17,358 nt of DNA from positions 1 to 17,358 of the forward strand of contig QKYT01000543.1 in NCBI GenBank assembly GCA_003550305.1, in the 5' to 3' direction. Origin of the DNA: Glomus cerebriforme (taxonomy: Eukaryota; Glomeromycota; Glomeromycetes; Glomerales; Glomeraceae). Position 1 is the stretch's first letter. Each line of letters begins with the position of its first letter. The translations under genes were made by a program, and so were the position numbers. The notes under the pieces were generated by a model. It had not been told where the DNA came from. It did no database searches and saw nothing but the letters and a program-made list of their open reading frames with translations. This document shows, piece by piece, positions 8,152 through 17,095 of this stretch.

Positions 8152-8881
8152 ATGACTATTCAACTCATCGGATATCCAGCTTCTACTTTCACTCTTATAG
8201 TAATTGCCACTCTTGAAGAATTAGGAATACCTTTTGAACTTACTCCACTAACTAACTTCGCAGACATCAAAACTCCAGAATATTTGGCTACCAAACATCC
8301 TTTGTAAGTCATCCCTTCCTTTAAAATAGTTGCACCACGAAAACATCACAGTTACTGATTTTTACTTATTTTATAGCGGAATGATTCCTGTTCTCATCGA
8401 TGATGGATTTAAACTTTATGAATCTCGAGCAATTGCTCGTTATTTGGTAAATAAATATCAAGGAACCAAAAATTCCACCGTCCTTATTCCTTCTGATGTA
8501 CAAAAAGCCGCTTTGGTAAATCAATATATTTCAGTAGAAACCTCTTATTTTACTGATCCATTAAAGAAATTGTTTTATCAAGAAATATTCTCAAAACGTC
8601 ATGGTCAACCTGTTGATCCGGAAATTATTAAGGTGGCACGTGAAGAAATTAATAAAGTTTTAGATGTTTATGAAAAATTATTGGAGGGTAAAGATTATTT
8701 AACTGGTGAATTTTCTTTAGCTGATATTGTTCATTATCCTTATACTCAATATGCTGTTAATTCTGGTCATGGTGATTTATTTAATGATCCTAAACGTCCT
8801 AATGTCGCTAGATGGTGGAAAATCATTAGTGAACGTGAAGCTTGGAAAAAAGTTATTTCCGAAAATAAATTTTTTGATTAA
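8152..8881 (+). CDS. Glutathione S-transferase, phi-like, copy 1
   Basis: There are two exons, 8152-8303 and 8377-8881. The 73-nt intron is phase 2, begins GTAAGT, has a branch-like TTACTGAT and ends TATAG. The product is 218 residues, the usual cytosolic GST size. GSTs conjugate glutathione to electrophiles or reduce peroxides. The N-terminal thioredoxin-like domain covers about residues 1-79. Its features are the GYPAST stretch with the probable catalytic Ser11, the cis-Pro region FGMIPVL (51-57) and the glutathione-binding ESRAI (Glu66, Ser67). The helical C-terminal domain contains YLTGEFSLADI, the conserved capping box. Compared with copy 2, Gln15-Lys16 after the catalytic loop are Leu-Ile, and the residue before the cis-Pro loop is Met53 instead of Lys. 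In phi GSTs this region contacts glutathione, so binding may be altered. The start is supported by the shared CGCAAAAATGACTATTCAA context in both copies. Confidence 0.93.
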
Positions 8882-8922
8882 TAATAATTATTCTATAGTT
8901 TATATGTATTAAATATTAAATG

Positions 8923-8928
8923 AATAAA
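8923..8928 (+). terminator. Candidate polyadenylation signal, GST copy 1
   Basis: AATAAA lies 42 nt after the stop codon inside TGAATAAATA. The same decamer follows the second GST gene, which supports it as the 3' end signal of this transcript. Confidence 0.45.
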
Positions 8929-9140
8929 TATGTTTATCTTTTATATTTTTGATAACTAACAAATCATGATCAATTTAATTTCCATAAACTTTTCAGAAAA
9001 ACATTTATTTGATACTCATAAAAATCGTTATCATAATAAGGTATTAACGCGTAATTTTATGGAAAAAATAGTTATCGCTTTATTACAAACACAAAAGTCT
9101 GCATATTGTACATGTATGTAAATATGTAACAAACCATGAA

Positions 9141-9220
9141 AGTTCCATGGCGTAATATTGGAACTCTGTGAATTTTTTTTTGGATCTGCATAATTCATTC
9201 ACATAATGATATCCATTATG
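9141..9220. promoter_or_regulatory. Dyads between the two GST genes
   Basis: AGTTCCA (9141-9147) and TGGAACT (9159-9165) form an inverted pair containing TTCC/GGAA, loosely like a heat-shock-type arrangement. CATAATG (9202-9208) and CATTATG (9214-9220) form a second pair. Both lie 174 to 253 nt upstream of the second GST start. Their regulatory meaning is inference; they are not obvious upstream of the first copy. Confidence 0.25.
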
Positions 9221-9307
9221 GACACTCATGAATTCTTATTACAAATTTTATATATTAAACGTTGCACTTTGCTCACTTTGCTACGTTACCCAATTCCTAA
9301 AAATTGT

Positions 9308-9315
9308 TATAAATA
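9308..9315 (+). promoter_or_regulatory. Candidate TATA box of second GST gene
   Basis: TATAAATA lies 86 nt upstream of the ATG at 9394, matching the octamer upstream of the first copy. Confidence 0.45.
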
Positions 9316-9393
9316 CAATCCCAAAATTCCTCGGTTTTTTTTTTGTTTTCAATTAAGAAATAATAAAGTAAAGATTATTTCTTTTTCGCAAAA

Positions 9394-10115
9394 ATGACTA
9401 TTCAAATCATTGGATTCTCTGGATCTACTTGTACCCAAAAAGTGTTCAACGTTCTTGAAGAATTAGGATTATCTTATGAATTTATTAAAGTGAAGTATCA
9501 AGATATTAAAACTCCAGAATATTTGGCTACCAACCATCCTTTGTAAGTAATTTTAAAGATTCTTGCGCTACAATAACATCTTAGTTACTGATGTGATCTT
9601 ATAATTTTTATAGCGGAAAAGTTCCTGTTCTCATCGATGATGGATTTAAACTTTATGAATCTCGAGCAATAGCTCGTTATTTGATAAATAAATATCAAGG
9701 AACCAAAAATTCCATCGTCCTTATTCCTTCTGATGTACAAAAAGCCGCCTTGGTAGAACAATTTATTTCAGTAGAAACCTCTTATTATACTGGACCTTTA
9801 CATAAATTGTTTGAACAAGTAGTATTATCGAAATACTTTGAGAAAACTGCTGATCCTGTAATTGTTAAAGATGCTCTCGAAGAAATTAATAAAGTTTTAG
9901 ATGTTTATGAAAAATTATTGGAGGATAAAGATTATTTAACTGGTGAATTTTCTTTAGCTGATGCTCTTCATTGTCCTTATGGTAATTATGCTATTAAGAA
10001 CGGTTATGATGATTTATATAATAATCCTAAACGTCCTAATGTAACTAGATGGTGGAAGAACATTACTGAACGTGAATGTTGGAAAAAAGTTGCCTCTACT
10101 TATGAATTATTTTAA
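9394..10115 (+). CDS. Glutathione S-transferase, phi-like, copy 2
   Basis: There are two exons, 9394-9542 and 9614-10115. The 71-nt GTAAGT...TATAG intron is at the same phase-2 position as in copy 1 and shares the AACATC..AGTTACTGAT segment, so the introns are homologous. The product is 216 residues. The catalytic loop reads GSTCTQKV with probable catalytic Ser11 and the usual polar Gln15-Lys16. The cis-Pro loop is FGKVPVL (50-56), and Glu65-Ser66 in ESRAI should bind the gamma-glutamyl part of glutathione. YLTGEFSLADA marks the C-terminal domain. This copy keeps the more canonical glutathione site and is the likelier standard enzyme. By hand alignment the exon 1 peptides match at 29 of 51 positions, while most of exon 2 is much closer. 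Strong divergence within exon 2 is around residues 112-140 (helix 4-5 region), which lines the electrophile pocket. Confidence 0.94.
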
Positions 10116-10176
10116 TTATTTATATAAATTGGGTTAGTTTATAGTTATTCTTTATATTTAATTATTGATTTAAGTG

Positions 10177-10186
10177 AATAAATAAA
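10177..10186 (+). terminator. Candidate polyadenylation signal, GST copy 2
   Basis: Two overlapping AATAAA hexamers (10177-10182 and 10181-10186) lie about 62 nt after the stop codon, within TGAATAAATAAAA, as in copy 1. Confidence 0.45.
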
Positions 10187-10189
10187 ATT

Positions 10190-11165
10190 ACAATTAATTT
10201 AAGGTATAATATCCTTTACCTTTGATGATATAACTTTTGATCAATTCCAATGTAAAGGTGGTATTTAAGTTAAGATATTTTCATTTTATCTAATACTTTT
10301 AATTTAAAACGCTGCAATTCCTGATAATAAATGTTCATAATAAAAATGACTAATATGCTAGGCGCGTAATTTTATTATGTAAATAATATTTATAATATTC
10401 GGTCATTTCTGATTCTTTAAATGAAGTATACAATTCGAAAATATATACTAAAGCGTTAAAAATAATCAGAAAAAAAAATCCATATCAAAAATTTTGTAAT
10501 TCAATATGCATGCAACTTCTTGTTCGTAAATATCGTTTCTAATTTGTTGATAGACTTATACCCTTTGACTATGTCTTGAACTTTGGGTCGGCGTTTTTAT
10601 TTAAAATGATATCAAACTTTTTCTTCACATTTCAACCTGGACAAAGTGACAAACTATATAAAAAAGTAGTGGATGAGCTTAGCACAGGGAATTAATGTCA
10701 TCAGAGTGTAATACAGGAGACTACAGGTTCATAACAATGGGATCTATGCAACCTCGTGGATGAGTCTGCCCCTCGCTCCCCCTCCTATTTTTCATCCAAC
10801 TTGTGAATACATGCAAAATTTTTGCACAACTTTTAAATTGTGAGCCAATAGCAATTTTTTTTTACAAATTTTGTGGGCAAATTGTTGTAAAGAAATACCA
10901 ATTAATGCAAGTAGGTTTCATAATATATGTAGTATTTATTTATTTATTTTTAAAAAAAAATTCGGACGCTCTTATTGAGTACAATAAGATAGGTACGTAA
11001 TGCAACGAGATATACAAATCTAAATGAAAACTAGAAATAAAAAAGCCCAGCGTAGTGCAATGCTAGGCGATATCTATATACTGTATCTTAAAGAATAGGA
11101 CAGGAACTTTGAAAACAATAGTAAAAAACCGAAAGAAAAAAAAATAAACTACTGTACTACTATAA
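10190..11165. other. Gene-free spacer
   Basis: No supportable coding region. Contents include an AAGGTA/TACCTT dyad at about 10200-10221, a 15-nt palindrome TGCAAAATTTTTGCA at 10812-10826 and a C/T-rich run (CTGCCCCTCGCTCCCCCTCC) near 10768-10787. A small hairpin GCCCAGC/GCTAGGC with one mismatch lies near 11045-11068. The GTGGATGAG nonamer occurs twice about 85 bp apart (near 10670 and 10755). Confidence 0.45.
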
Positions 11166-11411
11166 CTATCCTCCTCTACTACATTTCCTATAACCCCACT
11201 TTTCTAATTTTCTGGGGGTACTGTCAAATTTACCTGTGGATTTCATTATGATTCTTGATGTAGCGATTGTAGCCCATTTGTCACAATTGGAGGTATTAGT
11301 ATAGCAGTCTAAAAATGATGATGGGAGGTCGGACAAGAAAAGTTTATTTTCCAGATCGGGCAGTTCTTTCTCGATCTCCTTGGTTTTTGGCATCTTTGTC
11401 ATCTTTGTCAA
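11166..11411 (-). CDS. Hypothetical short ORF, 81 codons
   Basis: An 81-residue reading frame on the minus strand has more balanced base composition and amino-acid use than the surrounding AT-rich DNA. It contains KELPDLENKLFLSDLPSSF, one Trp in CDKWATIA and a basic C-terminus (KWGYRKCSRGG). The first nine residues come from a 9-bp near-repeat giving MTKMTKM, so Met1, Met4 or Met7 could be the start. No domain, signal or membrane segment is recognised. It may be a small gene, the last exon of a decayed gene or a repeat-borne fragment. The next gene, on the other strand, begins about 550 bp away. Confidence 0.33.
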   Translation of the reverse strand: MTKMTKMPKTKEIEKELPDLENKLFLSDLPSSFLDCYTNTSNCDKWATIATSRIIMKSTGKFDSTPRKLEKWGYRKCSRGG

Positions 11412-11534
11412 GCTTCGGATTACCCAGCCGATTGAAAAAATATACTTTCAGTAGGGTCCTATTATGCAATTTGTCACATGACTAATTTCTTAATGCCGGT
11501 CGAGTGCCTTAAATCCCATAATACTGCCAATAAT

Positions 11535-11546
11535 CACGTGCACGTG
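11535..11546. promoter_or_regulatory. Tandem CACGTG E-boxes upstream of helicase
   Basis: CACGTGCACGTG is two abutting E-box palindromes, 418 nt upstream of the helicase start codon. A related CACATGA lies at about 11475 and another at about 11650. The position fits an upstream regulatory site for a bHLH factor, but this is inferred from the motif. Confidence 0.4.
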
Positions 11547-11570
11547 GGTTATTATTTTGGTGGTACTGGT

Positions 11571-11845
11571 AGTTTGTTTTCCCGGATTTGCTAATGTTTT
11601 TGTTATATAAAACTAGTTAGTAAAGATTTCCGTGTTTGGATTTCGAGATCACATGAGTGCCATTGATTTTCCGGATTTTTGCTTTTGTTGCTTTTGTTAT
11701 ATCAAACTAGCATGTGAGTACTATAGTTTTTCCGGATTTGCCTTTGTTGCTTATGTAGTATAAAATTAGTAAAAGATTCCGATAATGTGAATTCCATAGT
11801 TTTCCCGGTTTTGATTATTTTATATAAAACTAGTAAGCTAAACGC
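11571..11845. repeat. Four degenerate CCGG-centred tandem repeats
   Basis: Four units share the core AGTTTTYCCGGATTTG, then a CTTTGTTG-like run, then TATAAAACTAGTAA. The CCGG tetramers are at 11582, 11671, 11732 and 11805, giving spacings of 89, 61 and 73 bp. Units start near 11571, 11664, 11725 and 11798. They occupy the promoter-proximal region, and the last TATAAAACTAG (near 11821) lies about 140 nt before the helicase start, so it could act as a TATA element. They may be regulatory, or the repeats may simply be a decayed satellite. Confidence 0.6.
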
Positions 11846-11963
11846 ATTTTCAAATGCTCAATTATTCTATTTTCATTTAATTTTTTTTTTTTTACTTACA
11901 TATAGACAAATTGAAAAAAGTAATAATAATACGAGGGGAGACGACGATAGGCCTGATTAAATA

Positions 11964-14900
11964 ATGAAATTACCAACGCTCAATAATGATTACCAAATTC
12001 GAGAAAAGAAAGGCTTTCGTAGAATACCGATTATTCCAACGGAAGAAGAAATGCTGGCACCACCGCCGAAAGATCTTCCTATCAATATAATCGATGAACC
12101 ATATGATTCACATGAGGAGTATCTTGAAACGCATTATAAATTATTAAGAGAAGACTGTATAAGTCCACTTCGCGAAGGAATACGGCTTTTACAAACCCAA
12201 CCTGAAGAACTAAATTCAAATTTACGAATTTATGAGAAGATTAATCTTGTGGGCATATCATTAGCAAGCATGGGCATTGTGCATCGTATTAGTTTCATGA
12301 TCAAACATTCTGAACGTGTTCATTGGTATTTTAGATTCTAATATTCAATATTTTATTTATATGTTTATGATAACTAAAACTTTTATCTTCAAGGGCTACG
12401 AACAAACGTTTACTTCCCGGAACATTAGTCGTTTTTTCAAAGGACAATTTTAAGACTATGAAGTTTGGAACTGTTGTCAACCGTCCTTTAGAACTCCTCA
12501 AAAAAGTTTATGATTTACAAGTCGATGTACATTTTCGACTCGATGCCGAATTCGAATGGTCAGAAGGATATGTCATGGTAATATACTTTAATATTTAATC
12601 ATTAATTTTTCCTTGCTCATAAATAAACCATTTCTTTCTTATTTAGGTTGAGGCAACTTCTTCATATTTTGAAGGTATTTAAATTCATTTATTTATTGTA
12701 TTAATGGAATATTCTTTTTTTAAAGCCACGTATTAAATAAATTTTATATACAGCTTACAGACATATCTTAAAAGTTCTTCAGGAACTTGACCCTGAAAAA
12801 CTACCTTTCAAGGAGCACATTATTGGACTTGATCAGAAAATTGACGTCCCAAAATATTTACAGACACAACGTCCTGACTATAAATTTGAAAATGATATAC
12901 GGGTAATTTTCACTGTAGTTTCTTTTCTTTCTTTCTTTCTTTTTTTTATATACACATGCGCATTTACAGTATTCTTTTTATTAGTGTGATATTATGGAAG
13001 AATGGCCAACAGTTGAAAAAATAAGTCCTGGATTACACTCATCACAATATGATGCACTGAAAAGGATGTTAACATGTCGTTTGGCTTTAATTCAAGGACC
13101 GCCGGGTACAGGGAAAACGTATATGGGCCTTAAGGCGGTTAAAATTTTGTTAGAGAATCTTGAGAATCTTAAGGGTCCTACTATTGGTCCTATCGTTATT
13201 GCGTGTCAGACAAATCATGCTTTAGATCAATTCCTTGAAGGTTGTGGTTTTTACTTAATTAAAAACAGTCATTTTTAATAATCTTTGATTCGAAGTCTTA
13301 TTTAATTAATTTAGGTATTCAAGAGTTTGAGGAGAACATTATCAGATTGGGTTCCAGATCTAGATCAAATAAGATTAAACCGTATACTTTATATAATATC
13401 GTGCAAGATCTGAAATTATCTGATCCATCTTCGTTAAGAAACCGTGATATTGGTCCTTTATTCAAAAAAAGAGATGATATCAAGAGTAAAATTATTAAAC
13501 TCTGTAAAGAGATAAGAAATCCATTTGTTAAGTATGATTTCATCAAGAAACAATGCCTTACAAATGACCAATTGTCAAGCCTCAAGCGAGATGACTGGTT
13601 TGGAGGTGAAGATACCAATAGCAAAAAAAACTATATTAGAGAATGGCTAGAAGATTCTATAGCTACTACAACATCAAAGCAAAACGATATGGATTTCCAA
13701 GTAACTCAACTAATCTCACAAGATAGTGGGAATCAAATGGAAGATGAAGATGAAATTACCGAGGAAGAAATCCAGGATGTCGAGGCAGATTATGCAGATT
13801 ATCATGAAACTGATGATATACTGAAAAATGCAGATTTTGAAAAATTAAGAAGTGAAGAATGTATACGGTTGAATACCTCTATTAGAGATGATCAAATAAA
13901 TGAATATGAATCCGAGGAGGATTTATGGGAAATACCTCTAGAGATTCGTGCAGCGATGCATAATCGTTGGCGTCGTAAAAGATTGAAAGAAGTTTATATA
14001 GAGCTTAAAAATCTTTGTGAACAATATTCCAAAATATCTGATAAAATAAAAACAGAAAGAATTCGGGAAAATTTATCTATTGTTAAATCTGCTCGTGTTA
14101 TTGGAATGACCACCACAGCAGCAGTAAGTAATAATTATAATATATTATAAAAGAAAAATAAAATATAATTACTTAAATCATTTAATTCTTAGGCTAAAAA
14201 TCATGAGTTATTAGTTAATTTGAAACCAAAAATCATGATTATTGAAGAAGCTGCTGAGACTTTGGAAGCACATATTGTGGCTGCTCTTACACCTGCAACT
14301 GAACATTTGATTCTTATAGGGTATTTATTAATTCGTCAATTTTACAATTTTATATAAAATTATTATTTACAGTATCTCACATTTTTATTTAATTTAGTGA
14401 TCATCAACAACTTCGACCGAGTGTTTCTGTACATGAGCTTGAATCACATGTAAATAACGGGTTTAAAAAATTTTTATTTATAAGTTTTAGATTTAGATAC
14501 TTATATATATATTTATTTATTTTAAATTCCACCCCATAGAAATTGAATGTTTCATTATTTGAACGGTTGGTAAAGTTCTTGCCGTTTTGTCAACTTACTG
14601 AACAACGTCGTATGCGACCTGAGATCAGAAGATTGCTCACACCAATTTATAAAGATGAACTCACAGATCATGAAGATGTGAATAAATATCCTGATGTTCC
14701 AGGTTTTTATGATAATCTCTTTTTCTTTGATCACATAGAAGAGGAGGCTTACGAACCAGACTCAACGAGTAAGATTAATGATTTTGAGGCACGTATGTGT
14801 GCTAAATTTGCCAATTATCTTGTGAAGGGTAGAGTGAGTGCAAAACGCATGTAAGTGAATTAAATAATTAAATTGCAAACCTTAATAAAAAAAATTGATT

Positions 14901-15709
14901 TTAATGTATTTAATCCATTTTTATTTAAAAATAGCACCATTTTAAGTATGTATTCTGGTCAAAGAAAGTTAATTTGCAAGTATTTAAAAGAGGACTTTCG
15001 TAAAACGCCAGAACTTAATCAAATCCGTGTAAGTTCAGTGGATGGTTTCCAAGGAGAGCAAAATGATATAATTCTTTTATCCTTAGTAAGAAGTCGTGAG
15101 CAGCCACGAAGTAGTATAGGTTTCTTGGGTATAAGCAATAGAGGTAATATTTAATTTCTTTCGATTTAAAAAATTATCAAAAATTAGTATTTTAATATAC
15201 CTTTTTTTGAAATAGTGTGTGTTGCTTTGTCACGAGCAAAACATGGATTGTATATCTTTGGTAATGCATCCCAATTAAAGAATAGATCTGATCTATGGAA
15301 AAGTGTTTTAGATATACTTGAAAAGGCTGGACTTTGCGGACAAACAATTAATCTATGTTGCCAAAAACATTCCAACAAAGAAGGAGGGCCTGCTAGTATG
15401 GAGATAACGGTAGTTGCAGATTATAATTGTATTCCACCTGAAGGCGGTTGCTCGAGATGGTGCGGAGAAGTTATGGGTTGTGGCCATGTGAGTGCAAAAT
15501 TAATTAAATATAAATAATATATATTTTTTCTTTATTGAATTTTTTTTTTTTTTGGTATAAGGTTTGTCCAAGTAAATGCCACATGTATCCGCACAATGAA
15601 ACTACTTGCCAGGTAAATTTTATACATTTGTTTTCGATAGTGATTTGTATATTATTAATAACAACTAACTTATTGTTTAAAAATTATGTAGTCATTTTGC
15701 ATGCAATAA
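11964..15709 (+). CDS. ZNFX1/Hrr1-like SF1 RNA helicase
   Basis: Thirteen exons can be joined in frame: 11964-12325, 12394-12577, 12647-12674, 12754-12902, 12985-13240, 13315-14123, 14193-14320, 14398-14449, 14540-14850, 14935-15143, 15216-15487, 15562-15612, 15692-15709. This gives 942 residues with introns of 68-90 nt. An in-frame TAA at 11958 fixes the start. Helicase motifs in order: Gln262 (SSQYDAL), Walker A GPPGTGKT (279-286), TNHALDQFLEG (317-327), motif II IIEEAAE (612-618), motif III GDHQQLRP (639-646), EQRRMRPEI (677-685), VDGFQGEQNDI (795-805), NRVCVALSRAK (828-838). An acidic insert lies at about 467-496. Cys/His residues 908-936 (GGCSRWC, CGHVCPSKCH) form one NF-X1-type zinc-finger region. 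Relatives include C. elegans ZNFX-1, vertebrate ZNFX1 and S. pombe Hrr1, which act in small-RNA silencing or RNA sensing; that role here is inference. Vertebrate members are about twice as long, with more fingers. The extreme C-terminus and the intron 5 donor are uncertain. Confidence 0.9.
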
Positions 15710-16272
15710 GAGAGACATAATTACTGGGCCCATAATTGATGCATTCTAATCACATTACGTTTAACTGCAACCTGCATAATAGCCAAAAATTACGTTACCA
15801 GAAATTCTTTGGTGGCGTTAAAAAACTGACTAATTTATATATACAAAAAAAAACTTTGAATTGAAATTAATCAATTTTAGTTATACTAAACTAAGAAAAG
15901 TGATACAGTACAGTACATTCGCAAGAGAAATTTTGGCAGTAGATCGAATTCAACTTTTTGTTGTAAATTTTAAAATGTGATTATCTGAACTATGTACTCA
16001 TAAAGCGGTATACTGTAATAAAATATTTAATTTAAAGAACAAAATTTTATAGATAAAAGATTTTTATAATAATATTTAGGTGCAGTAAATGTATTTGAAG
16101 TTATAGTACACGATATTTATTACACGAATTCCTTAAAGTTTCCAGATGCATAAAAGAAATTTCTTTTTAACATTTTCTATTTTCATATTTCTTCTTCTGA
16201 TAGAAAATTCACTATTTATTATTTTAACTTATTTCATGTAAATAAAGTTTATTCATCTTAAACCATCGAATT
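15710..16272. other. AT-rich stretch after the helicase
   Basis: Apart from possible alternative 3' ends of the helicase (stop at 15718-15720 by read-through of intron 12, or 15747-15749 by a later acceptor), no gene is seen. ATAATAAAATA-like stretches are frequent, so a polyadenylation site cannot be chosen. Confidence 0.45.
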
Positions 16273-16428
16273 ATGGATTTGGAAATAGGAACATATGAAA
16301 AGTGTATGAATATTATCGATGTAACGCATGTAACGCAAAACGGGTTCGAAAATCGGACTAGTGTTAATGATGATGATAAATTTATTTTAGATGCTCGTCA
16401 TCAACAGTTGATTATTATAAAGTATTAG
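16273..16428 (+). CDS. Possible small ORF, 51 codons
   Basis: ATG at 16273 opens a 51-codon frame ending in TAG at 16426-16428. It is less AT-biased than the flanks and encodes a mixed, mostly polar peptide (MDLEIGTYEKCMNIIDVTHV, later SVNDDDKFILDARHQQ). No domain, signal or membrane segment is recognised. A tandem GTAACGCA pair falls inside it. It may be a first exon, a gene scrap or chance. Confidence 0.2.
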   Translation: MDLEIGTYEKCMNIIDVTHVTQNGFENRTSVNDDDKFILDARHQQLIIIKY

Positions 16429-16429
16429 A

Positions 16430-17056
16430 GTAGATACCTACCTCATTATATTGGAATATATCGCAAAGGTATGGATTGATAGAAATATATAGAATTGGAA
16501 TAATAAGGAATAGAAATTAAGTTTTTAGCTCTGAACATTAGAAGTTATCAATGAGGTATAAAATAATCAATTGATTTCTAAATATGATCTTTTATTTTAT
16601 GAAATATATATATTTCTAGATTAACTAGTAGTAATGTACCTTTTACCAGTTTATCATATGAAACATATTCTGAATATTCCCGAAACAAAAAATTCAGACG
16701 ATTATTATAAACAATATAGGTATGGAATATTCAGGTAATTAATTTTTTTTTAAAAAAAAAACTTATAAAAATTACATAAATAAAATAAATGTTATATTTA
16801 AAGTCAGTTTTATATAAAATTTTCTTTGAAAATTGTAAAAATTAAATTTGAATATTAAAATTATATTTCCTACTAAATTATGAACTAAAATTAATATTGT
16901 CACTATATGCTTTTCACGATAATAGCCATTTGTTTCAGATTGCATTCATTTATTATTTATTATATACTATCTATTTATCTATTTCTCAATTGTTTTAATC
17001 CTGATTTTTTTCATTATTCCATCATATAAATCCATCAAAAAATAGATGTAATAAAG
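16430..17056. other. Gene-free AT-rich stretch
   Basis: No coding region, RNA gene or strong repeat is seen. TATGGAATATTCAGG near 16722 is partly complementary to CTGAATATTCCC near 16669, a weak dyad. Homopolymer A/T runs dominate the remainder. Confidence 0.45.
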
Positions 17057-17095
17057 TACTCCCTCTATATTTGTTTACTTTTTAGTTTTTGACTT
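17057..17095. mobile_element. Tc1/mariner or Stowaway-like terminal repeat
   Basis: TACTCCCTCTATATTTGTTTACTTTTTAG... begins with TA followed by CTCCCTC, the hallmark start of Stowaway and many mariner-like terminal inverted repeats (consensus CTCCCTCC), whose target duplication is TA. The opposite inverted end is not present up to the window edge, so the element would extend past 17358 or be truncated. No transposase coding sequence is visible in the 260 bp available. Confidence 0.45.

Larger units (their letters stand above)
8042..10186 (+). repeat. Tandem duplication of a GST gene unit
   Basis: Units of about 0.88 kb (8042-8930 and 9308-10186) share TATA octamer, CGCAAAA leader, start context, intron position and sequence, exon blocks and the TGAATAAATA 3' signal. 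The orientation is head to tail. Coding blocks such as GATGGATTTAAACTTTATGA are identical, while exon 1 is diverged. This indicates an older duplication with uneven conservation, or gene conversion over exon 2. Confidence 0.85.

Noticed and set aside
8727..8912. 61-codon ORF overlapping the first GST
   Set aside because: Shadow frame inside a clearly coding exon.
9206..9397. 63-codon ORF before the second GST
   Set aside because: Lies in the GST promoter and leader, contains the TATA element, and ends at the true start codon.
10803..11000. 65-codon plus-strand ORF with hydrophobic tail
   Set aside because: AT-driven composition, starts in a palindrome, and has no recognisable signal or family.
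13319..13624. 101-codon minus-strand ORF
   Set aside because: Antisense shadow of helicase exon 6, whose plus-strand frame fits the family.
15184..15378. 64-codon minus-strand ORF
   Set aside because: Antisense shadow of helicase exon 11 containing motif VI.
16335..16360. GGGTTCGAAAATCGG resembling a tRNA B box
   Set aside because: The flanking bases do not form a T stem, and no A box, anticodon arm or acceptor stem fits.
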